Below, piece after piece: positions 7,584-15,800 of a stretch of DNA of 16,688 bases (position 1 is its first letter; each line of letters starts with the position of its first letter). Source of the DNA: Lysobacterales bacterium (GTDB taxonomy: Bacteria; Pseudomonadota; Gammaproteobacteria; Xanthomonadales; Marinicellaceae); NCBI GenBank assembly GCA_027083915.1, contig JALWML010000304.1, positions 1-16,688 of the forward strand. Direction: 5' to 3'. Position numbers and translations under genes: made by a program. Under the pieces are notes generated by a model that was given only the letters and a program-made list of their open reading frames with translations, ran no database searches and had not been told where the DNA came from.

Positions 7584-7949
7584 ATGGCTCGTATTTTAGT
7601 TGTCGATGATTCACCATCACAGTTGTTTGGAATGCAAAAAATCATTGAAAAAATGGGACACGAAGTCCTATCTGCCACCAATGGTGAAGAAGGGGTAAGA
7701 ACCGCTAAGGAACAAATTCCTGATATGATTCTTATGGATGTTGTTATGCCTGAACTCAATGGTTTTCAAGCGACACGCAAAATATCTCGTGATGAAAGAA
7801 CTTCACATATTCCAATCATTATGGTAACGACCAAAAACTTACAAACAGATAAAGTATGGGGAATGCGCCAAGGTGCAAAAGACTATTTAGTCAAACCCGT
7901 TGCTGAAAAAGCACTAACTGCGGCAATAAAAGAGTATTTGCCAACTTAA
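7584..7949 (+). CDS. pilH: PilH-type single-domain response regulator
   Basis: A 121-aa stand-alone receiver domain. It has the acidic pair Asp8/Asp9 (VVDDSPSQL), phospho-acceptor Asp52 (LMDVVMPELNG), switch Thr82/Thr83 (VTTK) and Lys104 (LVKPV). The signatures ILVVDDSPSQLFGMQKIIEKMGH and WGMRQGAKDYLVKP are those of PilH, the CheY-like regulator of the Pil-Chp chemosensory system that controls type IV pilus retraction and twitching. There is no output domain, as expected. It is the only plus-strand gene and stands alone, without pilG, pilI or pilJ beside it, and is followed by a strong terminator. TGGA lies just upstream of ATG. Another CheY-like role is possible, but the PilH resemblance is strong. 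Confidence 0.88.
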   Translation: MARILVVDDSPSQLFGMQKIIEKMGHEVLSATNGEEGVRTAKEQIPDMILMDVVMPELNGFQATRKISRDERTSHIPIIMVTTKNLQTDKVWGMRQGAKDYLVKPVAEKALTAAIKEYLPT

Positions 7950-7974
7950 GTAAAAGTTCGTACTTTCTGATATG

Positions 7975-8002
7975 AAAAAACCTCTCATATGAGAGGTTTT
8001 TT
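7975..8002. terminator. Bidirectional intrinsic terminator (28-bp perfect palindrome)
   Basis: Each arm is AAAAAACCTCTCAT (7975-7988), mirrored at 7989-8002. In either direction it gives a CCTCTCAT/ATGAGAGG hairpin followed by a U6 run. It lies 25 bases after the pilH stop and 21 bases after the stop of the convergent PhnD-like gene, so it can end both transcripts. Confidence 0.92.
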
Positions 8003-8023
8003 ATTGAGTCATCAATGGGAAAA

Positions 8024-8782
8024 CTAACTCACTAGTGTATCCATCAAATCAATCATAAATTCTGCTTCTTCATGGTCTTGATTGTCCCATTTTTCAAAGC
8101 CAAGTGACTTTAGAGTCGAGGCACCTTTTTCAGATTCATGCATCGAAACAATCAACTGACGAAAATCGTCTTCACTTAAACCTGAGTTTTCTAGAAAATT
8201 GGGTCCAACCAAAAATGTATGACGTATGACTGATATTTGACTGGTTACAATTGGCCTAATTTGACTTTTAATAAACTTAGACATGTCATCAAATGCTTCT
8301 TTTAAGAAAAAACCTGCATCTGCTTTATTTCCTATCAGGTTTTTTGCAACCATTACATAGTTTTTCAACTCTTCAACAGTAATGTTATCTTTTGACAAAT
8401 CTGCTGGTTCAAGCATAATCATACCAATTGTGCTTACCTCAGGGTCATCTGCAGTAGCAACTGTACAACCAGGCTTTAAGTCTTCAACACAGGTATAATC
8501 AGATTCACTATTGACACAAATAACTGCCTCATCAGACTTTCTGTGAGGTGATGCAATAGCTATAAAACCTTTATCACGAATAAGCATCGAAGCATCGTAT
8601 GGATTAGCATAAATAAGATCAATCTTATCTGCCTTAATATCTTCGCGTTGTCTATCGAAAGAATTATATAACTCAAGGTGAATGGCTTGTTTTGTTTGAT
8701 TCTGTAACCATGTATTAAATACATACCATCCTGCAATATGATCGGGTGAAAAATCAGGACTTACTGTCATAGTATACTTCAT
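8024..8782 (-). CDS. PhnD-like ligand-binding protein without signal peptide
   Basis: A 252-aa protein with the fold of phosphate/phosphonate-type ABC substrate-binding proteins (PhnD-like, PF12974). Visible markers are an N-terminal strand and helix (TVSPDFSPDHIAGWYVFNTW, 6-25), the lobe-one motif DKIDLIYANPYDASML (52-67), the hinge region DEAVICVN (84-91), DLKPGCTVATADDPEVSTIG (101-120) and the second-lobe NKADAGFF (152-159). Family members are normally exported, but this chain starts directly at the first strand (MKYTMTVSP), with GGAGG 7 bases before ATG, so it should be cytoplasmic. Its start overlaps the PAS gene stop by ATGA. No transporter genes are nearby. A cytosolic ligand-sensing role in the Roadblock/PAS unit is inferred; the ligand is unknown. 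Confidence 0.82.
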   Translation of the reverse strand: MKYTMTVSPDFSPDHIAGWYVFNTWLQNQTKQAIHLELYNSFDRQREDIKADKIDLIYANPYDASMLIRDKGFIAIASPHRKSDEAVICVNSESDYTCVEDLKPGCTVATADDPEVSTIGMIMLEPADLSKDNITVEELKNYVMVAKNLIGNKADAGFFLKEAFDDMSKFIKSQIRPIVTSQISVIRHTFLVGPNFLENSGLSEDDFRQLIVSMHESEKGASTLKSLGFEKWDNQDHEEAEFMIDLMDTLVS

Positions 8783-9231
8783 GATTGTGCCTCCGCTAGC
8801 ATTGATTTATAAAGCCCTATACACTCATTAATTTTTGTTTTTGATGGCTTTCTTCGCACAGAAGCATAGCCAATAACCTTGCCATCGCGGACATTTGGAA
8901 CAACCACAGCATAGACCCAATAATATTTGCCATCCTTCCGTAAATTTTTGACATAACCTTTCCACTTCTTTCCTGATTGTATGGTTTCCCACAAATCTTT
9001 AAAAGCTGCAGCTGGCATGTCAGGATGGCGCAAAATATAATGCGGTTGCCCAATGAGCTCATCTTCCTCAAAACCAGACATATCTACAAAAGCTTGATTG
9101 CAATGTGTAATAACTCCACTGGTATCTGTTCGAGATACAATAAGTTTTCCTTCTGGATAAGGAACCTCTTCATCATTCACTTCTCTAATTTTAGAAGATT
9201 GATCATGGTATTTTATTTCTATCGTACTCAT
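8779..9231 (-). CDS. Stand-alone Aer-type (FAD) PAS domain protein
   Basis: A 150-aa protein that is essentially one PAS domain (about 28-128). It closely follows the aerotaxis receptor Aer: SRTDTSGVITHCNQAFVDMSG (33-53), GQPHYILRHPDMP (61-73), Trp90 in KKWKGYVKNLRKDG, YYWV (103-106) and a closing VIGYASVRRKPS. Arg68, His69 and Asp71 match the residues known in Aer for FAD binding, so redox or oxygen sensing is likely. There is no HAMP, MCP, kinase or other output domain, only about 20 helical residues at the end, so the signal must pass through a partner. I start it at ATG 9231 rather than GTG 9243 because GGAGG sits 5 bases before that ATG. It follows the Roadblock gene by 15 bases and overlaps the PhnD-like gene by 4. 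Confidence 0.9.
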   Translation of the reverse strand: MSTIEIKYHDQSSKIREVNDEEVPYPEGKLIVSRTDTSGVITHCNQAFVDMSGFEEDELIGQPHYILRHPDMPAAAFKDLWETIQSGKKWKGYVKNLRKDGKYYWVYAVVVPNVRDGKVIGYASVRRKPSKTKINECIGLYKSMLAEAQS

Positions 9232-9236
9232 GTTAA

Positions 9237-9241
9237 CCTCC
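9237..9241 (-). promoter_or_regulatory. Ribosome binding site that fixes the PAS gene start
   Basis: Perfect GGAGG on the minus strand, 5 bases before ATG 9231. It lies inside the first codons of the alternative GTG start at 9243, which it therefore rules out. Confidence 0.8.
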
Positions 9242-9246
9242 ACAAA

Positions 9247-9609
9247 TTAAATAAGTTCTGCTGTCTTCTTAGCTGCTCTTTTTACATCCAAAAATATCAA
9301 ACCTAATTTAGCGTTTGCCTTTGCCATAACCGTTAAAACAGCATCTTCACCAGCTTTAACCATTAGAACATAACCATTTGAGCCTTTAATAAGAACTTGG
9401 TCAAGATTACCTCGTTCTAGTTCTTGTGCTGTTCTATCACCTAATGACAACATCGCAGCACTCATTGCACCCATGCGATCTTCATCAATACTTGAAGGCA
9501 GTTGCGATGCCATGATAAGGCCATCTGTTGAAATAATTGCCGATGCTTCCACATCTGCTGATGAGCCATTAAGCTCAGTTAAAATATTGTTTAGCATATC
9601 TATACGCAT
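9247..9609 (-). CDS. Roadblock/LC7 domain protein (MglB-like)
   Basis: A 120-aa single-domain Roadblock/LC7 protein. It shows the first helix (LNNILTEL), the paired strands SAIISTDGLIMASQLP (23-38), the long helix RMGAMSAAMLSLGDRTAQELERG (45-67), then strands DQVLIKGSNGYVLMVKAG and AVLTVMAKANAKLGLIFLDVKRAA (90-113). Family members dimerise and act as scaffolds or regulators of Ras-like GTPases, for example MglB on MglA in cell polarity and motility. No MglA-like GTPase is seen in this window. It heads the three-gene unit with the PAS and PhnD-like genes. TAGGAG lies 6 bases before ATG. Confidence 0.88.
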   Translation of the reverse strand: MRIDMLNNILTELNGSSADVEASAIISTDGLIMASQLPSSIDEDRMGAMSAAMLSLGDRTAQELERGNLDQVLIKGSNGYVLMVKAGEDAVLTVMAKANAKLGLIFLDVKRAAKKTAELI

Positions 9610-9755
9610 TGTATTCTCCTATAATTTTGTGGGATTGTAGTACTTCTTAACTTTATTTTCAGTCTCTATTGTCTCTTTTTGCAATTGTTTACCATTGACA
9701 ACACATTAATAGTACAAATAAATACCATTGAATGCCTTGATTTAGGGGAATTTAA
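9610..9755. other. 146-bp gap between the RND operon and the Roadblock gene
   Basis: No coding frame is supported. I find no clear hairpin terminator for the efflux operon. The 9-mer TCAATGGTA occurs twice on the minus strand, near 9725 and 9695, without obvious meaning. Read-through from the RND genes into the signalling unit cannot be excluded. Confidence 0.5.
9634..9662 (-). promoter_or_regulatory. Possible sigma70 promoter of the Roadblock-PAS-PhnD unit
   Basis: CTGAAA (9662-9657), a 17-base spacer and TACAAT (9639-9634) on the minus strand, 24 bases before the Roadblock start codon. The -10 box matches the consensus at five positions and the -35 box at four. The 146-base gap after the RND gene makes a separate promoter likely. 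Confidence 0.45.
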
Positions 9756-12700
9756 TTAAGGAATCTTTACTAACTTTCCTTTTATTGTCGCCGTTTTAAA
9801 CCGGTCTGCCGTCCAATGACGCAAATCGTCAAACCAACAATACAAACTTGGCAACACCAATAAACTCACTACAGTTGAGAAAGTCAGTCCACCAATAATG
9901 GCTCGTGCCATTGGAAAGTATGCTGGCATATTGGTATCTCCACCTATAGAAGAGGTACTAACAGCTAAAGGAATCAGACCGACCACTGTCGTTGCGACCG
10001 TCATCATAATTGGTCTTAGCCTGTCTTTGCCTGCCTGCAAAATAGCCTGACGTCGTGCCATACCTTTAATGCGCAGTTGATTGATGTGATCAATCAAAAC
10101 AATGCCATTATTAACAACCACTCCCATGAGTATCAACATACCTATACCTGCCATAATTTCAAAACTTGTACCGGTAATGACAAAAAATAGAATCACGCCG
10201 ATATAAGAAAACAAAATTGAAGTAATAACAATGAGTGGAAAAATCAAGGATTCAAATAAGGCAGCCATAACGATGAAAATTAAGGCTCCAGCAACTTTCA
10301 ACACATGAAAAATAGTTTCCATCTGCACTCCCATATCACGTGTATTGGCATCAAAAGTCCAACCATAACCACTCGGGAATTTAACTTTATCCATAATGGC
10401 ACTGAATTCTTTTTTGATATCTTTTTTATTCACATCATCTTCTAAATCAATATCAATTTGCACAGAACCTTGACGGTTATGGCGCTTGATGATTTGCGGT
10501 GACTTCGTGTGATTTATAGTCGCAACCGTTGACAAACTGACTTGATTACCACGAGCCGTTTTAATAGGTAAATCGGTTAGTTGTTCCATTTTAAATTCAC
10601 CCGTTTTGTAAAAGCGCATGATGACAGGCAATTCACCATCTTCCGTGACAATCTCGCGCAAATTCATCCCGCGCATAGCAATCATAATACTGCGAGCCAC
10701 TGTATTTGGATCAACACCTAAACGAATGGCTCGTTCACGGTTAACAACAATCTGTAATTCTTCACGTTTGTTTTTATTTTCAACCGATGCACCACTAACA
10801 CCATCTACTTGATTTAGACTCAGTAATATTGAAGGCAACAATTCGTTTAAGACTTCATGCGAATCACCTTGTAAATAGATACTCATGCTATTGTTATTAG
10901 CTCCATTGCCACGTCGCCACCTAAAACTCGGTGTTCCAATGGCAATTTTGGGCAAGTCTTTTATGATGGCTTTTTTAATTTCTGAAACAGATTTTTTAGC
11001 TTCATCTTCATCTGTTAAATATATTTTTGTTCCAGTGAAATTATCTTCACTGTAATAACTGTAAACCGTACGAATTTCGAAACGTTCTTTATTGGCATAC
11101 AAATAATCCTCGATTTTATCAACGTCTTTCTTCATGCGCTCTAAAGTAAAGGAACCATCGACATGGTAAGGTAACCAAAACTCTCGTCCAACGGTTGGAC
11201 CAATGCCCTCATCTTCTTTCATAAACTTGGAAGATACTGCACCAAGCACAACGATAAAAACAATGAAAAAGAATGTCCACCAACGGTGATTTAAGCTAAA
11301 ACTTAAAATACGTAAATAGCGATTTTTAATGGCGTCAAACCAATCCTTTTTATCTGTTTGTGGTTTTGGTTTTAGTTTTGAAATAATCAATGGCACAACC
11401 GTGATAGCTAAAAACAATGAAATAATCATTGCCGCAACAATTGATGCCGCAACATGAGTCATAAAGACATAAAGCAAATCACCAGAACCAAAAATAATGG
11501 GTAAAAAGATACACACTGATGTCACTGTACCGGCAATAACAGGCACCATAACCTCTGAAACACCTGCTTGAATAGCACCCACTATGGAATAATTGCCACT
11601 GTTGCGTTTGGTTAAAATACTCTCACTGATAACCACAGAATTATCCACCAGCATACCAATAGCCAACATCAAGCCCATCAATGACAATACATTTAATGAA
11701 ATCCCTAGAAAATACAAGGCACCTAAAGTGATAATAATAGATATTGGAATAGATAAAGAAACCAATAACGTTGTTGCCAAATCTCGAGTAAAGAAATACA
11801 AAACCAACAAACTCAAAAAAGCACCAACAACACCTGCAGATATGACATCATTTAAAGAAGTTTTAACACTTAAGGCTTGGTTTTCTAAAAATACCAACTT
11901 GAGTCCTTTTAATTGAGGTTGTTGACCAATTTCATCAATTTTTTGCAATACTCTGTCAGCAACATCAACCATATTAGCTGTTGACTCTTTGTAAATCTCT
12001 AAACCAACTGAATATTTTCTGTCCAAATGCCGCGCATAATTTCTATCGCCGTTAACCAATGAAACTTTGGCAACATCTGACAATCGAATACCAAAAGCAT
12101 TGACCACCACATTTTTGAGCTTATCTATGTCATTTATTTGTCCCTTAGGTACAACTCGAATTTGCATGGCATTTTCATCATTACCAGTCTTAAAGTTCCC
12201 CGATGCAATCGCAAAATTTACGTCCTGTAATTTTTGCAAGAGTTCATTAAAACCAATCTTGTATTTTTTTAATGCATCATTATCAATAATAATACGCAAC
12301 TCTTTGGGCTCAATGCCTTGAAAATCCACTTTAGAAACTCCAGCAACACGCTCAACTGGGCGGACTAAATAACGGTTAATTAAATCATAGGCATTTTCTA
12401 AATCAAGATCACCTGTGATTCGAATTTGCATGATGGAATCATTACCAAATTCTGCTTTATTTATCACGATTCGACGCACGTCATCGGGTAATAATGGTCG
12501 AGTTAAGTCCACTTGCTCCTTCACCAACATGGTCTTTTCATCAATATCCACATCCGAATTAAAAGCAATGCCAACATTGGCACCATTGGTACTTGAACGC
12601 GAATTAATCTGTTTAATATCACCAATGGTAGCAACTGACTCTTCCAATAAACGTGTAATGGTCTGTTCCACTTCTTTGGGTGTTGATGAAGGGTATGCCA

Positions 12701-12872
12701 CATTGACATTAACAAAAGGAAATTTCATTGCTGGCATTTTTTCCAATAACAATAAACGTGAAGAGATTAACCCTACAACAACCAAACTTAAAAAAATCAT
12801 AATGATAGTAATCGGTCTTTTTAACGAAAAAACCGCAATAGAACTTAAACCACCTTTTGTTTGATTAGTCAT
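9756..12872 (-). CDS. RND efflux permease, second of a tandem pair
   Basis: A 1038-aa inner-membrane proton-driven exporter of the HAE/AcrB-like RND superfamily, full length for the family. TM1 is at about 20-42, the first porter domain at about 45-330 and TM2-6 at about 338-498 with the TM4 motif LAIGMLVDNSVVISE (Asp410). TM7 is at about 531-550, the second porter domain at about 555-855 and TM8-12 at about 858-1012. The TM10 motif is GVVVNNGIVLID (Asn921/Asn922). The relay site therefore has one Asp (VDN) and Asn-Asn where AcrB has Asp-Asp and Lys, as in SwrC-like members. Its start overlaps the stop of the other RND gene by 8 bases, so the two are made together. Substrate cannot be inferred. 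Confidence 0.93.
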   Translation of the reverse strand: MTNQTKGGLSSIAVFSLKRPITIIMIFLSLVVVGLISSRLLLLEKMPAMKFPFVNVNVAYPSSTPKEVEQTITRLLEESVATIGDIKQINSRSSTNGANVGIAFNSDVDIDEKTMLVKEQVDLTRPLLPDDVRRIVINKAEFGNDSIMQIRITGDLDLENAYDLINRYLVRPVERVAGVSKVDFQGIEPKELRIIIDNDALKKYKIGFNELLQKLQDVNFAIASGNFKTGNDENAMQIRVVPKGQINDIDKLKNVVVNAFGIRLSDVAKVSLVNGDRNYARHLDRKYSVGLEIYKESTANMVDVADRVLQKIDEIGQQPQLKGLKLVFLENQALSVKTSLNDVISAGVVGAFLSLLVLYFFTRDLATTLLVSLSIPISIIITLGALYFLGISLNVLSLMGLMLAIGMLVDNSVVISESILTKRNSGNYSIVGAIQAGVSEVMVPVIAGTVTSVCIFLPIIFGSGDLLYVFMTHVAASIVAAMIISLFLAITVVPLIISKLKPKPQTDKKDWFDAIKNRYLRILSFSLNHRWWTFFFIVFIVVLGAVSSKFMKEDEGIGPTVGREFWLPYHVDGSFTLERMKKDVDKIEDYLYANKERFEIRTVYSYYSEDNFTGTKIYLTDEDEAKKSVSEIKKAIIKDLPKIAIGTPSFRWRRGNGANNNSMSIYLQGDSHEVLNELLPSILLSLNQVDGVSGASVENKNKREELQIVVNRERAIRLGVDPNTVARSIMIAMRGMNLREIVTEDGELPVIMRFYKTGEFKMEQLTDLPIKTARGNQVSLSTVATINHTKSPQIIKRHNRQGSVQIDIDLEDDVNKKDIKKEFSAIMDKVKFPSGYGWTFDANTRDMGVQMETIFHVLKVAGALIFIVMAALFESLIFPLIVITSILFSYIGVILFFVITGTSFEIMAGIGMLILMGVVVNNGIVLIDHINQLRIKGMARRQAILQAGKDRLRPIMMTVATTVVGLIPLAVSTSSIGGDTNMPAYFPMARAIIGGLTFSTVVSLLVLPSLYCWFDDLRHWTADRFKTATIKGKLVKIP

Positions 12873-15800
12873 TTTCCAAGCTCTCTTTTACTAAATTTGG
12901 CTCTTGTCTAGTGTGGTCTTTAGTAACCAAAGAATAAATTAATGGAACAACAATCAAGGTCAAGAATGTGGAAACAATCAATCCACCAATTACCGTAATT
13001 GCCATGGGTGCACGAATCTCAGCTCCTGCACTTTGGTCGCCAAAAAGTGTCACCACCATGGGCAACAAACCCAGTACCGTTGTCACTGTTGTCATTATAA
13101 TCGGTCTCAGTCTTGCATTACCTGCTCGTATGATGGCTTGAAACAATTCAACACCTTGCTGTTGTAATTGCTTGATTCTATCAATCAACACAATAGCATT
13201 ATTGACCACAATCCCTGCCAGCATAATTAAACCAATAAACACAACCACCGATATTTGCGTGCCAGTTAAATACAATGCCCATACCGCACCAATCATGGCA
13301 AGCGGTATAGAAAACAGAATGACCAAAGGGTGAATGAAAGATTCAAACTGTGATGCTAATACCATGTAAACTAAGAAAACAGCTAAAACAAGAGCAAAAA
13401 TCATAGAGTTATTAGATTCTTGCAAATCTTTATTTTGACCAGTAACTTTAACATGCACTAAGGGGCTTAATTTTAAGGCATCAACACTGTCTTGAACGAT
13501 ACCAACAGCTTGGGCTAAATCAACACCATTAATATCGGCTGTAATCACCACCACGCGATCCTGATCACGGCGCAATATCTGTCCAGGTCCTTGAGCAATT
13601 TTTATTTCAGCCACATCTCCTAATGTAACTGGATTAGCCGATCGAGGATTAACCAGCAAGCTTTGAACCGATTGTATTGAATTACGTTGTTCTAAGGGGT
13701 TTCGAATCAAAATACCAATTTTCTGATCCTGCCAATGCACGGTTGTTTCTGATTTACCCAAAACTTTATCAACCACGACATTGGCAACTTGACGATTGGT
13801 TAAACCTAATTTTGCAATACGTTCTTGATCAAAATATATCTGAATCTCAGGATTTCCAGGTGATAAACCATCATCCACATTAACCAAATAAGGACTAGCA
13901 CTGATGGCATCTCGTACTTTGCGTGCTTCTTTTTTGAGTAAACCAATATCATAGCCAGATAATTCTATTTCGATAGGGTTACTCAATTCAAAATATTCTC
14001 CTGCTTGCAATTCGCTGCTCAAACCTGGTTGCTTATCTAAAACAGATAACACCTGTTGTTCAACCTGAGATTTATCAAAACCTTTTTTTGTACGAATTAA
14101 AAGCTGTCCAGCATTTTCTCCTGCTGATAGTGCAGAAACATCCAATTTAGCTCCTTGTCCACCAATTCCATAAACAAATTCAATACTTTCTAATGCGGTT
14201 AATTCTTTACTTAATTTCTGAATGACACTATCCGTTTTTTCAATCACTTCACCTTCGTCTAGTTTAAAGTTTACACGTACGGTACTGGCATCTAAGTCAG
14301 GAATGAGATTCATGCCCAATTTAGGAATGATGGTCAGTGTAAAAACAAAGATAACAATCGTTATAGACAAAACAAACAAACGGTGACGTAAAGACCAGGG
14401 CAACAATTTTCCATATACTTTAGCCAGTGCAGTAAATGAAATTTGAACAGCTTTTGAAGGCAACCAAAAGACTTTATGGAAAAACCATGAGATAGCTTTA
14501 ATAATTATTTTGAAAAACAGAACAACATAATCAAGTAAGTTGTTGAAGACAAATTTTCGTCCTTTTCTTAAGTCAGAGCCAATTTTAGTCTTGGGTTGGT
14601 ATTCTTTTTCATCAATTTTCATATGAAAATGACGTTTTGTTCCGAGACTCATCAACATAGGCATTAAAGTCAAAGCAATAAATAAAGAAACCAACAAGGT
14701 AAAGGTTACCGTCAAAGCTTGATCTTTAAACAACTGACCGGCAATTCCTTTAACAAAAACCAATGGCAAAAACACCGCTACCGTTGTCAAGGTTGATGCC
14801 ACAATCGCACTACCAACTTCTATTGTGCCTTTTTTAACAGACTCAAGTTTCCCTAATCCTTCTTTGCGTTTTGAAGCAATATTTTCCAGTACCACAATGC
14901 CATTATCGACCAACAAGCCAATGGCTAATGCTATGCCGCCTAATGACATAATATTAAAAGAAATGCCTGCTTTGTACATTAAAAAGAAACCCGCAACGAC
15001 CGAAATAGGAATCAAAGTAGCAATAACCAGAGTTGCCAAAACATCTTGCAAAAATAAATAAATGACAAAAACTGCCAAGATACCACCTAATATGGCTGCA
15101 TTAGTGACATTGCCAATGGCATCTTTTATAAAAATTGATTGGTCATTAATAATCTTAATTGAAGTGCTTTCTGGTAGATTTTCTTTCAATTCTTCAAGTT
15201 TATCTTTTACATTTTGAGCCACTTCCACCGTGTTAGCATCGCCTTCCTTATAGATAGCAATTTCAATGGCTTCTTTGCCATCAAGGCGATTTATTGAGGT
15301 GCGGTCTTTGTGTGACAAACTGACCTTAGCAACATCGCGGATACGAATCGGCGTTCCCTCTTTGAGACTAATAATAATGTCACGTATTGCATCTAAAGAT
15401 TGAAATTGATTCACCGTTCTTACTAAATAAAGTTGAGTACCTTGTTTAATCGCTCCACCCGATAGGTTTATATTTTCTTGGCGTAAACGAGCAGAAATTT
15501 CACTGATACTGATACCCAATTGAGCTAATTTATATTGATCAGGTTCAACTTGAATTTCTTGCTCCAAACCACCACTGACTTTGACTGCTGCTACACCGGT
15601 AACTGGCTCAAGTTTTTTCTTAAATAGTTGTTCACTTAAGGTGCGTATTTTTTTTAATTGATTAAGGTTTTCTGTTTCTGTGTCAATCATCAATACCACT
15701 TGCATAATTGGTGCTGTAGAGGGATTAAAGCGCAATAAAACGGGTGCATCTGCATCCAATGGCAAACGTACAGAATCAATTCTATCGCGAATTTCATAAG

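Noticed and set aside
9232..9243. GTG start at 9243 for the PAS protein
   Set aside because: The GGAGG sequence lies within those codons and is ideally spaced for the ATG at 9231.
9690..9715. Sigma54-like string TGGTAAAC...TTGCA upstream of the Roadblock gene
   Set aside because: The GG to GC distance is 9 bases instead of the required 10 and the -24 element is poor, so I do not call a sigma54 promoter.
12415..12864. Plus-strand open frame of 149 codons inside the RND gene
   Set aside because: It is antisense to a fully conserved RND coding region, has no recognisable domain or ribosome site, and is a frame shadow.
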